Source: Burkholderiales bacterium
Lineage (GTDB): Bacteria; Pseudomonadota; Gammaproteobacteria; Burkholderiales; Burkholderiaceae_C
NCBI GenBank assembly: GCA_947458895.1
Contig: CANHBY010000133.1
Location: forward strand, 1-5,446
DNA: 5,446 nucleotides
Reading direction: 5' to 3'
Numbering within the stretch: position 1 is the first letter of the stretch; each line of letters starts with the position of its first letter. Shown here one piece after another: positions 1 through 5,446 of this stretch. A model generated the notes under the pieces. The model was given only the letters and a program-made list of their open reading frames with translations. It was not told the DNA's origin and made no database searches. A program made the position numbers and the translations under genes.

Positions 1-414
1 CTCGATGGGCAAGCCCTCACGCTGCAACGCCTCTCTGAATTTCCCATCATCACCTACGACACTGGCTACACCGGCCGCCTGCACATTGACGAAGCCTTCG
101 CAGCCGCTGACCTGAGCTTCAACCTGGTGCTCACCGCCATGGACGCAGACGTGGTGAAAACCTACGTCGCCCTGGGCCTGGGGGTGGGCATTGTGGCGTC
201 CATCGCGTTTGAAGATGAGCGCGACCGCGACCTGCGCGCCATCGATGCCCGGCACCTGTTTGCGGTCAATCTCACCAAGCTGGCCATTCGCCGAGGGCGC
301 TTCTTACGCAGCTATGTGTATGACTTCATCGAGACCTTCGCCCCACCCTTGACACGGGAGGTCGTCAGGCAAGCCGTTGCAGCAGAGGCCAGCCCAACGA
401 AACCGGCTCAGTAA
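1..414 (+). CDS. cysB: CysB-type LysR transcriptional regulator, C-terminal part (5' end outside window)
   Basis: This is the end of a LysR-family regulator of sulfur assimilation. The frame is open from base 1 to TAA at 412-414 and gives the last 137 residues of a protein that is usually about 310-325 long, so the N-terminal DNA-binding helix-turn-helix is missing only because the window starts too late. The visible part is the second half of the effector-binding domain. It shows TGYTGR and an ID..F block, then DADVVKTYVALGLGVGIVAS, a FLRSYVYDFI block and FAPPLTREVV. These match the order and wording of CysB proteins as I know them from E. coli. CysB activates sulfate-uptake and reduction genes in response to acetylserine. 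The cysTWA transport genes lie in the same window on the opposite strand, which fits. A paralogue such as Cbl is possible but less likely. A start codon inside the window, such as ATG at 139, would delete conserved sequence and is not the real start. Confidence 0.9.
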   Translation, partial: LDGQALTLQRLSEFPIITYDTGYTGRLHIDEAFAAADLSFNLVLTAMDADVVKTYVALGLGVGIVASIAFEDERDRDLRAIDARHLFAVNLTKLAIRRGRFLRSYVYDFIETFAPPLTREVVRQAVAAEASPTKPAQ

Positions 415-713
415 TAAATGTCGTCGTCGCTGTCGACGACTTTGAGGCCACTGCAGCGCGCCAACAACGCACCACAGATTTCCTCTGTGCGAACCAAATC
501 ACACAGCAAGATGAACGCGGCGCGTTCAATGCACATGGACAACTCGGCCGAGTCAATGAATTCGTCAGCGGTGAATTTCCCCGAGAGCGATTCCAACCGC
601 TTGTCGCTCAGCAAAATCGCCCGCAGATGCTCTTGTGCTTCGGACGATTGTAAAAAATCATCGTCAATGTCGAGCCGCTCTGCTACTGCACACATGATGT
701 CGTGGAATTTCAT
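408..713 (-). CDS. Small acidic hypothetical protein (101 aa)
   Basis: I do not recognise this protein. It starts MKFHDIMCAVAERL and ends DSDDDIYY. It has 22 Asp/Glu against 10 Lys/Arg, so it is strongly acidic, and it has five cysteines (residues 8, 61, 71, 80, 87) with no CxxC pair. There is no signal peptide or clear membrane segment; residues 58-90 look like one or two amphipathic helices, so a soluble cytoplasmic protein is likely. The ATG at 713 is chosen because AGGAG sits 7 nt upstream; the same frame is open to an ATG at 812, but those 33 extra residues are Arg-rich, unlike the rest, and would lie across the ribosome-binding site. Its end overlaps the cysB end by 7 bp, tail to tail. 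Small size and acidity recall immunity proteins, secretion chaperones and DNA-mimic inhibitors, but that is only a resemblance in composition. The good ribosome site and the coherent sequence support a real gene. Confidence 0.72.
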   Translation of the reverse strand: MKFHDIMCAVAERLDIDDDFLQSSEAQEHLRAILLSDKRLESLSGKFTADEFIDSAELSMCIERAAFILLCDLVRTEEICGALLARCSGLKVVDSDDDIYY

Positions 714-718
714 GTCGA

Positions 719-727
719 CTCTCCTCT
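719..727 (-). promoter_or_regulatory. Ribosome-binding site deciding the start of the acidic small gene
   Basis: On the minus strand the bases read AGAGGAGAG, with an AGGAG core (721-725) and a 7-nt spacer to the ATG at 713. This is close to ideal and is the reason for preferring 713 over the upstream ATG at 812. Confidence 0.7.
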
Positions 728-781
728 GAAGGCCGGGTCCGTTGCGCCCATAAAAATGTTTTCGGCGGGCTCTCCAAGACC

Positions 782-799
782 TTGAGGCCGCGGCCTCAA
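782..799. repeat. Perfect 18-bp palindrome
   Basis: TTGAGGCCGCGGCCTCAA is identical on both strands, with no central spacer. It lies 69-86 bp upstream of the start of the acidic small gene and covers the stop codon of the weak minus-strand ORF 796-993. Neither strand has a T-run after it, so it does not look like a standard intrinsic terminator. It could be an operator for a dimeric regulator, a cruciform, or chance in GC-rich DNA. Confidence 0.5.
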
Positions 800-993
800 A
801 ACAGCGCCTCAATGTCCAACTTATGCCCCATTTCAGCCCTCAATGGGCTGGCCACCCGCTCACAAACCTCCCGGGGGCGCAGGCAACGTGAGAAGTCGCA
901 CAGAGCATCGTGGCGAAAACGGCTCGGGGTAGTTTTGATACCGGCGAAACTGCCATGAGAAAGCCCACCGCGCCAAGAATCTGTCACCCTCAT
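796..993 (-). CDS. Doubtful 65-codon ORF, possibly the remnant of a larger gene
   Basis: The frame runs from ATG at 993 to TGA at 796-798. GAGGAA directly touches the ATG, which is too close to serve it; it would suit the GTG two codons later (985-987) better. The second half, with VCERVASPLRAEMGHKLDIEALF-like wording (shown here as separate blocks VCERVASPLRAEMGHK and LDIEALF), reads more like a real soluble protein end than the first half, and it points toward the acidic gene 82 bp downstream on the same strand. I recognise no family. The third-position GC is only moderate, lower than in the cys genes, so the coding signal is weak. It could be a decayed C-terminus, a real small gene, or chance. 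Confidence 0.2.
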   Translation of the reverse strand: MRVTDSWRGGLSHGSFAGIKTTPSRFRHDALCDFSRCLRPREVCERVASPLRAEMGHKLDIEALF

Positions 994-1042
994 TTCCTCG
1001 GAGCCGCACAGATTCGTTGCCTCGTCCTGTGGCTCCGCATCT

Positions 1043-1058
1043 CGTGACGAAAATCACA
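1043..1058. promoter_or_regulatory. CRP/FNR-family-like binding site
   Basis: On the minus strand the sequence is TGTGA-TTTTCG-TCACG, matching nine of ten positions of the well-known CRP half-site pair TGTGA-N6-TCACA. It lies 50-65 bp upstream of the ATG of the doubtful minus-strand ORF and upstream of the broken plus-strand gene. One such match can occur by chance, and no matching promoter elements stand out around it. Confidence 0.3.
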
Positions 1059-1108
1059 GTGCACAACCTAGTGTCATCGCGAGCGCGGCGGCAAAAGCCA
1101 CGGCGGGT

Positions 1109-1752
1109 TTGGCAGCACGAGGTGGGGTCAAGGGGTTGTTGGCCCGTGCGGCGCGCGGCGCGGGCGTGTTGCTTCAAAACGCACTCGACCCGATCAACCT
1201 GCTGGGGCTGAGTAAATGGGCGGCCAACGGGGGCTGGGCGCAGGTGCTGCAAGCGACAAGCAACGCGCTGGGCAAATTGTTCGGCCCCGCCAGCGAAGTC
1301 TTCAACAGCCTGCAAGCCTTGTTTCAACGCGCCGGCCAAAGCGGTACGCCCAGAGAGTTGCTGCCCTTAGTGCAGGCTGCCGCGCAAAAAATGGATGCCC
1401 TGGGGCCCTTGAGCGCCGAGCAACAGGCTGTGCGTAATCAACTGACGCAGACCGAGGCCCATCTGACCCGCGCGAATGAGGCCGAGAAGGCGCTGGCGGC
1501 ACCGGCAGCAAGACCGAAGCCAAGGTCCTCAGCCCAACTTGCCGAGCAATACCTGGCCGGGGTGACATGGAACAACGCCAGCCAAACCCAAGGCAAGGCA
1601 AGGCCACGATCAATGGGAAAAGCTTTGATGTGATAAAGACCCTCAAGGGTCAGGTCTTGATAGGAAAGTTCGGGCAAGGTGAGAGCCGGTTCAAAGCACT
1701 CGACGCCAGCACCCATCGCGCCCTCAAGACGCGATCAGCTTGCCGCCGATGA
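1109..1752 (+). pseudogene. Broken gene: helix-rich protein fragment with a 5-bp tandem-repeat frameshift
   Basis: The plus strand reads a coherent protein in one frame up to about 1600 and then in another frame to TGA at 1750-1752. The first part has a Gly/Ala-rich stretch, a block LDPINLLGLSKWAANGGW, then long amphipathic helices rich in Ala, Gln, Leu and Glu (about 1260-1510). That frame soon reads a stop at 1631-1633. The sense continues in the other frame as TINGKSFDVIKTLKGQVLIG and on, which looks like a short beta-rich end. Removing one CAAGG copy at 1589-1604 joins the two frames exactly and gives 212 residues from the TTG at 1109. That TTG is only nominal: there is no ribosome site, and sense seems to begin around 1061, so the 5' part is probably lost. 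The last residues are read antisense to the TauE/SafE gene (1724 onward), so the true C-terminus may be lost too. Family unknown; a piece of a large secreted toxin or effector is conceivable, but no diagnostic motif is visible. Confidence 0.6.
1589..1604 (+). repeat. CAAGG tandem repeat, three copies, at the frameshift point
   Basis: CAAGGCAAGGCAAGGC is a period-5 repeat of just over three units. With two units the reading frame on the plus strand would pass through uninterrupted as NNASQTQGKATINGKSF. A unit of five shifts the frame by each gain or loss, so this is the likely cause of the break, by strand slippage. Confidence 0.75.
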
Positions 1753-2497
1753 TGACGAGCAGGCTCGCCAGAATGGGCCGAAGCACGCGCTCAGGCACTT
1801 TGACGGAAATGTGGCTGCCAATGAAGATGCCCGGCAGCGAGCCCAACAGCAATGAGCCCAGCAGCGCCCAGTCCACACTTCCCAGCACCCAGTGGCCCAG
1901 CCCCGCCAAGAGGGTCAGCGGCACGGCGTGGGCAATGTCGGTGCCCACAATGCGAATGATCGGCACCTGGGGATACAGCAAGATCAGCGCCGTCACGCCA
2001 AGCGCCCCCGCACCCACCGAAGAAATTGAGACCAGCACCCCCAGCAACACGCCCGCCAACACCGTGAGCTGGGCCGTAGTTCGAGGGTTGCGTGAGGCGT
2101 GGTCGCCCGCAAAAGCCTGTAAGCGCTTGCGAAAAATCAGCGCTGCGGCCGTCAATAGCAGCGCTACGCCCAGTGCGCCCGAAATCAGCTTGGAAGCCCC
2201 AGCCAACCCACCCGGGGCATAACTACTCACCAACCAAAGCGTCAGTGCCGTGGCAGGCAAACTGCCCGCGGCCATGAGGCCGGTGATGCGCCAGTCCACC
2301 GTCTTTTTGAGGGAATGAACAACAGTGCCGCCAGACTTGGTCAAGGCGGCGTACAGCAGATCAGTGCCCACCGCGGTGGCCGGGTGAATACCGAAGACCA
2401 GCACCAACAAAGGCGTCATCAATGAGCCGCCACCCACGCCGGTGAGGCCCACGATAGCTCCGACAAAAAAACCGGCAACGGTATAGCCAAAATCCAT
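1724..2497 (-). CDS. TauE/SafE-family anion exporter (probable sulfite or organosulfur exporter)
   Basis: This 257-residue inner-membrane protein belongs to the TauE/SafE (DUF81) family of putative anion permeases. It shows the family's internal duplication: GLTGVGGGSLMTPLLVL at about residues 17-33 followed by VGTDLLYA (43-50), and again VGAGALGVTALILLYP (161-176) followed by VGTDIAHA (184-191). About seven or eight hydrophobic segments are visible, near residues 7-35, 71-93, 103-122, 143-176, 185-206, 208-230 and 238-254, with a basic cytoplasmic-type loop at 123-140. Length is normal for the family. The ATG at 2497 has GAGGG six bases upstream. It follows cysA on the same strand after 105 bp, so it may be partly co-transcribed with the sulfate importer. 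Members are linked to export of sulfite, sulfoacetate or taurine-derived products, and the cys neighbours favour sulfite or a similar anion here; the substrate is inferred. The stop region overlaps the antisense end of the broken gene by 29 bp. Confidence 0.88.
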   Translation of the reverse strand: MDFGYTVAGFFVGAIVGLTGVGGGSLMTPLLVLVFGIHPATAVGTDLLYAALTKSGGTVVHSLKKTVDWRITGLMAAGSLPATALTLWLVSSYAPGGLAGASKLISGALGVALLLTAAALIFRKRLQAFAGDHASRNPRTTAQLTVLAGVLLGVLVSISSVGAGALGVTALILLYPQVPIIRIVGTDIAHAVPLTLLAGLGHWVLGSVDWALLGSLLLGSLPGIFIGSHISVKVPERVLRPILASLLVIIGGKLIAS

Positions 2498-2602
2498 GGA
2501 AAGCCCTCACAAACGAGCGGCGATCCTAACAAGCCGATTCACGTCTTCTAAATACAAGAGTGTTTGGCTCTTCAATCGCAAAGTTATAAAGAGTAGGCTT
2601 TG
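2498..2602 (-). promoter_or_regulatory. Gap between cysA and the TauE/SafE gene, possible promoter and weak hairpin
   Basis: These 105 bp are the only real spacer in the leftward gene series, and are noticeably more AT-rich than the genes. On the minus strand they hold TATAAC at 2583-2588, a good -10 match but without a recognisable -35, and a small hairpin AAGAG-N7-CTCTT at 2556-2572 followed by GTATTT, which is too short to be a confident terminator. The ribosome site of the exporter gene (TGAGGG, 2504-2509) lies at the left end. The exporter may therefore have its own promoter or receive read-through from cysA. Confidence 0.35.
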
Positions 2603-3682
2603 CTAAATCATGGCGGCCGGATCGGCCGAAGACTCAACCACTGAGGCCCCTGCCGCAAAACGGGTCACCCTGCGCGGCAACAGATGCACCTGAATGCCTG
2701 TGCGCAACCCCAGCCGGTCGCGCAAAGCGATGTAGTCATTGCGCGCCATTTCGACATCCACATAGCTGCCGTCGTCCAGGCGCTTGAACTCAATGCGGGT
2801 GCGAGGCCCCACCGTCAAGGCTTGCGACAAGATGACCGGCAAAGAACCCTCACGCGGCCCGGCAATCACCTCAAGCTCATGAGGCCGCACATAACTGACC
2901 TCATTCGATTCTTCAGGCTCCAGCCCCCCCGGCGGGTGACCAAATCGGCCGTGAAATAAGTTCACATCGCCCAAAAACTGCAACACGAAGGGCGTGGCCG
3001 GGTGGTCATACACTTGGTCTGGCGTGCCGTCTTGTTCAATGCGCCCCTGGTTCATCACCACCACCCGATCGGCCACTTCCATGGCCTCATCTTGGTCGTG
3101 GGTGACAAAGACGCTGGTCACATGCATTTCATCGTGCAGCCGGCGCAACCAGCGGCGCAGCTCCTTGCGCACCTTGGCATCGAGCGCGCCGAAAGGCTCA
3201 TCGAGCAACAGCACCTTCGGCTCGACCGCCAAGGCCCGAGCCAAAGCAATGCGTTGACGCTGCCCGCCAGAGAGCTGGTGCGGATAGCGATCAGCCAGCC
3301 AATCCAGCTGTACCAGCTTCAATAAGCTCATGACCTTCTCGCGAATTTGTGCCTCTGTGGGCCGCGTGGCCTTGGGCCGCACGCGCAGGCCAAAGGCCAC
3401 ATTTTCGAAAATGCTCATGTGCCCAAACAGCGCGTAATGCTGAAACACAAAGCCCACATTGCGCTGACGGACATCGTCGTAGGTGGCATCGGCCCCATGA
3501 AAATGGACCTCCCCAGAATCAGGCAACTCCAGTCCCGCAATGATCCGCAGCAACGAGGTCTTGCCTGACCCTGAAGGCCCCAGCAGCGCCACGAGCTCAC
3601 CCGATGGAATGTCCAAATTGATTTGGTCGCACACCACCGTGGCACCAAACCGTTTGTTGAGATTGCGAATTTCAATGCTCAT
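2603..3682 (-). CDS. cysA: Sulfate/thiosulfate ABC transporter ATP-binding protein CysA
   Basis: CysA is the cytoplasmic ATPase that powers sulfate and thiosulfate import through the CysT-CysW channel. All ABC-ATPase motifs are present in order: Walker A GPSGSGKT (residues 35-42), Q-loop glutamine 81 in VFQHYALF, signature LSGGQRQR (137-144), Walker B VLLLDEP with D-loop GALD (157-168), and the switch histidine 195 in VTHDQDEA. The text [19 protein letters not shown] is typical of CysA. Residues from about 240 form the C-terminal TOBE-like regulatory domain, including [11 protein letters not shown]. The 359-residue length is normal. The ATG at 3682 overlaps the cysW stop as ATGA (3679-3682), a sign of translational coupling, and a G-rich ribosome site (GGGGGTGGG) lies within the cysW end. 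It ends with TAG at 2603-2605. All catalytic residues are intact, so it should be active. Confidence 0.96.
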   Translation of the reverse strand: MSIEIRNLNKRFGATVVCDQINLDIPSGELVALLGPSGSGKTSLLRIIAGLELPDSGEVHFHGADATYDDVRQRNVGFVFQHYALFGHMSIFENVAFGLRVRPKATRPTEAQIREKVMSLLKLVQLDWLADRYPHQLSGGQRQRIALARALAVEPKVLLLDEPFGALDAKVRKELRRWLRRLHDEMHVTSVFVTHDQDEAMEVADRVVVMNQGRIEQDGTPDQVYDHPATPFVLQFLGDVNLFHGRFGHPPGGLEPEESNEVSYVRPHELEVIAGPREGSLPVILSQALTVGPRTRIEFKRLDDGSYVDVEMARNDYIALRDRLGLRTGIQVHLLPRRVTRFAAGASVVESSADPAAMI

Positions 3683-4608
3683 GCTTTCCCACCCCCTGTT
3701 TCACCACGCTCACTCGCGCTGCGCATTTGTGACTTCACACGCTGTTCAACCAAGTACTTCAATACCAGGCTCACCAGAGCCAAAGCCGCCAGCATCGAGG
3801 CCACAGCAAAGGCCGCCGCAAACTGATACTCGTTGTAGAGAATCTCGACGTGCAGCGGCAAGGTGTTGGTCATCCCCCTGACATGCCCCGACACCACACT
3901 GACTGCGCCAAACTCGCCCATGGCCCGCGCGTTGCACAAAATCACGCCATAGAGCAGCGCCCACTTCACGTTGGGCAGCGTGACACGCCAAAAAATCGTC
4001 CACCCTGAAGCCCCGAGTAACCTGGCGGCCTCTTCCTGCTCAACACCCTGGGCCTGCATCAGCGGAATCAATTCGCGCGCCACAAAAGGGAAGGTCACAA
4101 AGACGGTGGCCAGCACAATCCCAGGCGTGGCAAACATCACCCTCAAATCGTGATCCAGCAGCCACTCACCTAACCAGCCCTGCAAGCCAAAGATCAGCAT
4201 GTAGATCAAACCCGCGATCACGGGCGACACCGAGAACGGCAGGTCAATCAGGGTCAGCAGAACGTTCTTGCCACGGAAGTCAAACTTTGCAATACACCAA
4301 GCGGCCGCCACCCCGAAGACCAGATTCAATGGCACCGAAATCGCGGCAGCGACCAAGGTCAAGCGCAGGGCCAGCAGGGCCTCGGTCTCGGTGACTGCAG
4401 CCAGGTAAACATCCCACCCCTTCTTGAGGGCCTCGTAGAAAACAGCCACCAAAGGCACAAACAAAAACAGCGTCAAGAACAGCAGTGCCGCCACGATGAG
4501 CGACCAGCGCACCCAGGCTGGCTCAGCATGGGCTGGCCGTGCGCGGCGACGTTGGGCCACCGGCACCACAGCAGAAGAGAGGGGCAAAGAAGATGTGGTC
4601 ACAGACAT
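3679..4608 (-). CDS. cysW: Sulfate/thiosulfate ABC transporter permease CysW
   Basis: CysW is one of the two inner-membrane permeases of the sulfate importer. The start chosen is the ATG at 4608 (MSVTTSS), giving 309 residues; an upstream ATG at 4674 would run 62 bases into cysT and add cysteine-rich nonsense. The protein has a polar, Arg-rich N-terminal tail (about 35 residues, slightly longer than the 291-residue E. coli protein would need), then about six hydrophobic segments, near residues 36-58, 82-105, 116-140, 161-180, 215-232 and 265-285. The cytoplasmic EAA loop that docks on CysA is clear at about 192-212: [12 protein letters not shown] followed by WRVTLP, then [17 protein letters not shown], which is diagnostic of CysW. 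The gene begins 4 bp after the cysT stop, with AGGGG about 10 bases before the ATG, and overlaps cysA by 4 bp. Translational coupling along the operon is likely. Confidence 0.95.
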   Translation of the reverse strand: MSVTTSSLPLSSAVVPVAQRRRARPAHAEPAWVRWSLIVAALLFLTLFLFVPLVAVFYEALKKGWDVYLAAVTETEALLALRLTLVAAAISVPLNLVFGVAAAWCIAKFDFRGKNVLLTLIDLPFSVSPVIAGLIYMLIFGLQGWLGEWLLDHDLRVMFATPGIVLATVFVTFPFVARELIPLMQAQGVEQEEAARLLGASGWTIFWRVTLPNVKWALLYGVILCNARAMGEFGAVSVVSGHVRGMTNTLPLHVEILYNEYQFAAAFAVASMLAALALVSLVLKYLVEQRVKSQMRSASERGETGGGKA

Positions 4609-4612
4609 AGGC

Positions 4613-5446
4613 TCAGCGCCCCTGACGCTTGCGCGCCCAGGCTTGCAACAAATTGATGGCCAAGAGCAGCACAAACGCTGCCACCAACATCACCACGGCA
4701 ATGGCTGTGGCACCGGCATAGTCGTACTGCTCCAGCTTGGTCACGATCAGCAGCGGGGTGATCTCCGAGATCATCGGCATGTTGCCGGCAATGAAAATCA
4801 CAGAGCCGTACTCCCCCAGCGCCCGGGCAAACGCCAAGGCAAAGCCGGTCAGCAAGGCCGGCGCAAGAATCGGAAAAATTACCCGCGTGAAGGTCTGCCA
4901 ACGGCTGGCGCCCAAGGTGGCGGCGGCCTCTTCCAACTCACGCTGCATGTCCTCCAACACCGGCTGCACCGTGCGCACCACGAAAGGCAAACCAATGAAC
5001 GTGAGCGCCACAAGCACCCCCAGTGGCGTGAACGCGACCTTGATGCCCAGGAGCTCCAGGTACTGCCCGATCCAGCCATTGCTGGCGTACAGCCCGGTGA
5101 GCGCAATACCTGCCACCGCCGTAGGCAGCGCGAAGGGCAAATCCACCAACGCGTCTACAACCCGCTTGCCAAAAAACTCGTAGCGCACCAACACCCACGC
5201 CACCACCAAGCCAAACGCCGTATTCAGTATGGCGGCCAACAAAGAGGCACCGAAAGTAAGCTTGTAAGACGCCACGACTCGGGGCGTGCTGACCGCCTCC
5301 CAAAACGCCGCCCAGCTCAACGTAAACGTCTTGAGGAAAGCCGCCGACAACGGAATCAACACGATGAACGCCAGGTACATCAGCGTGAAACCGAGAGCCA
5401 AGTCAAAGCCCGGCAAAACACTGTGACGCTTCAACAGCGCGCGCGA
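4613..5446 (-). CDS. cysT: Sulfate/thiosulfate ABC transporter permease CysT (CysU), start outside window
   Basis: CysT pairs with CysW to form the transmembrane channel for sulfate and thiosulfate. The frame is open from the stop (TGA, 4613-4615) to the right edge, giving 277 residues; the first in-frame start-like codon inside the window is a TTG at 5434 with no ribosome site, so the real start is probably a few codons beyond the edge. The visible text begins [14 protein letters not shown], followed by about six hydrophobic segments. Numbered from that TTG, they lie near residues 11-33, 60-84, 97-116, 136-155, 192-208 and 242-264. The EAA loop (about 168-188) reads [21 protein letters not shown], shown here as [12 protein letters not shown] plus FTRVIFP, then [16 protein letters not shown], which is the CysT signature. 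The length is close to the family's 275-285 residues. It leads the cysTWA operon in this window, and a periplasmic sulfate-binding protein gene is expected upstream. Confidence 0.95.
   Translation of the reverse strand, partial: SRALLKRHSVLPGFDLALGFTLMYLAFIVLIPLSAAFLKTFTLSWAAFWEAVSTPRVVASYKLTFGASLLAAILNTAFGLVVAWVLVRYEFFGKRVVDALVDLPFALPTAVAGIALTGLYASNGWIGQYLELLGIKVAFTPLGVLVALTFIGLPFVVRTVQPVLEDMQRELEEAAATLGASRWQTFTRVIFPILAPALLTGFALAFARALGEYGSVIFIAGNMPMISEITPLLIVTKLEQYDYAGATAIAVVMLVAAFVLLLAINLLQAWARKRQGR

Larger units (their letters stand above)
714..1060. other. About 350 bp with no convincing gene, between the acidic gene and the broken gene
   Basis: No reading frame here looks clearly like protein. 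The stretch contains the ribosome site of the leftward small gene, an 18-bp perfect palindrome (782-799), a small inverted repeat (834-839 with 845-850, CAGCCC/GGGCTG, 5-nt loop), a weak 65-codon minus-strand ORF (796-993) and a CRP-like site (1043-1058). The plus-strand frame of the downstream broken gene is open back to a TGA at 956-958, but the residues it would give before about 1061 have no coherent pattern. A promoter for the leftward gene must lie here if it has its own; TTGGAG and TTTATG with 17 bp between them upstream of the ribosome site is a poor match and is not claimed. Confidence 0.5.

Noticed and set aside
418..729. Plus-strand ORF of 103 codons opposite the acidic gene
   Set aside because: Its Ser/Arg-rich sequence is the mirror of the minus-strand gene, which has a good ribosome site and a coherent protein; the plus frame has no ribosome site.
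860..1339. Minus-strand ORF of 159 codons opposite the start of the broken gene
   Set aside because: Arg, Cys and Gln-rich with no coherent domain; the plus strand in the same bases gives a better helix-rich protein.
1636..1658. Nested inverted repeats (GACCC-TCAA-GGGTC and AAGACC/GGTCTT), a possible terminator for the exporter gene
   Set aside because: The stems are only five or six base pairs, the T-run on the minus side is just TTTAT, and it lies inside the broken gene's reading frame. It could still act weakly, but the evidence is too thin to list it.
1438..1716. Minus-strand ORF of 92 codons
   Set aside because: It overlaps the two plus-strand frames of the broken gene and crosses the frameshift without any sign of selection in its own frame; it has no ribosome site I can see.
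4609..4674. Longer cysW form starting at 4674
   Set aside because: The extra 22 residues are cysteine-rich and lie inside cysT; the ATG at 4608 has a better position and matches the family's usual start.
4737..5183. Plus-strand ORF of 148 codons inside cysT
   Set aside because: It is the antisense shadow of a clearly conserved permease gene, with Ser/Thr-rich low-complexity wording.
1..5446. CRISPR arrays, tRNA or rRNA genes, insertion-sequence ends
   Set aside because: I found no regularly spaced repeats, no cloverleaf-like sequence and no transposase or terminal inverted repeats around the scar region.

Overview
The window looks like chromosomal DNA from a GC-rich betaproteobacterium, most likely order Burkholderiales. 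The main reason is a sulfate-uptake locus (cysT, cysW, cysA) with its regulator CysB nearby; the protein sequences also read like that group. This placement is inferred from family resemblance, not from a search.

Layout from left to right. Positions 1-414 (+) hold the C-terminal part of a CysB-type LysR regulator whose start lies outside the window. Its stop overlaps by 7 bp, tail to tail, the end of a small gene on the minus strand (408-713) that encodes a very acidic 101-residue protein I do not recognise. Positions 714 to about 1060 have no convincing gene. They contain a perfect 18-bp palindrome, a CRP-like site and a weak 65-codon ORF on the minus strand. From about 1061 to 1752 (+) there is a broken gene: a helix-rich protein fragment that changes frame exactly at a 5-bp tandem repeat, has no convincing start, and runs antisense into the next gene at its end.

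The right two thirds are all on the minus strand and read right to left: cysT (4613 to the window edge), cysW (3679-4608), cysA (2603-3682), then after a 105-bp gap a TauE/SafE-family membrane exporter (1724-2497). The first three are packed tightly (4-bp gap, then a 4-bp ATGA overlap) and form one operon. CysT and CysW are the paired inner-membrane permeases, CysA is the ATPase that drives them, and a periplasmic sulfate or thiosulfate-binding protein should be encoded just beyond the right edge. The TauE/SafE protein probably exports sulfite, a sulfonate or a related anion. CysB would normally activate the importer when sulfur is scarce.

The conserved sulfur genes are ordinary. The unusual part is the roughly 1.3-kb stretch (408-1723) between cysB and the transport genes, which holds one intact orphan gene and one decayed gene. 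It looks like an insertion or rearrangement scar. A degraded toxin or effector module with a surviving small acidic partner is one speculative reading.
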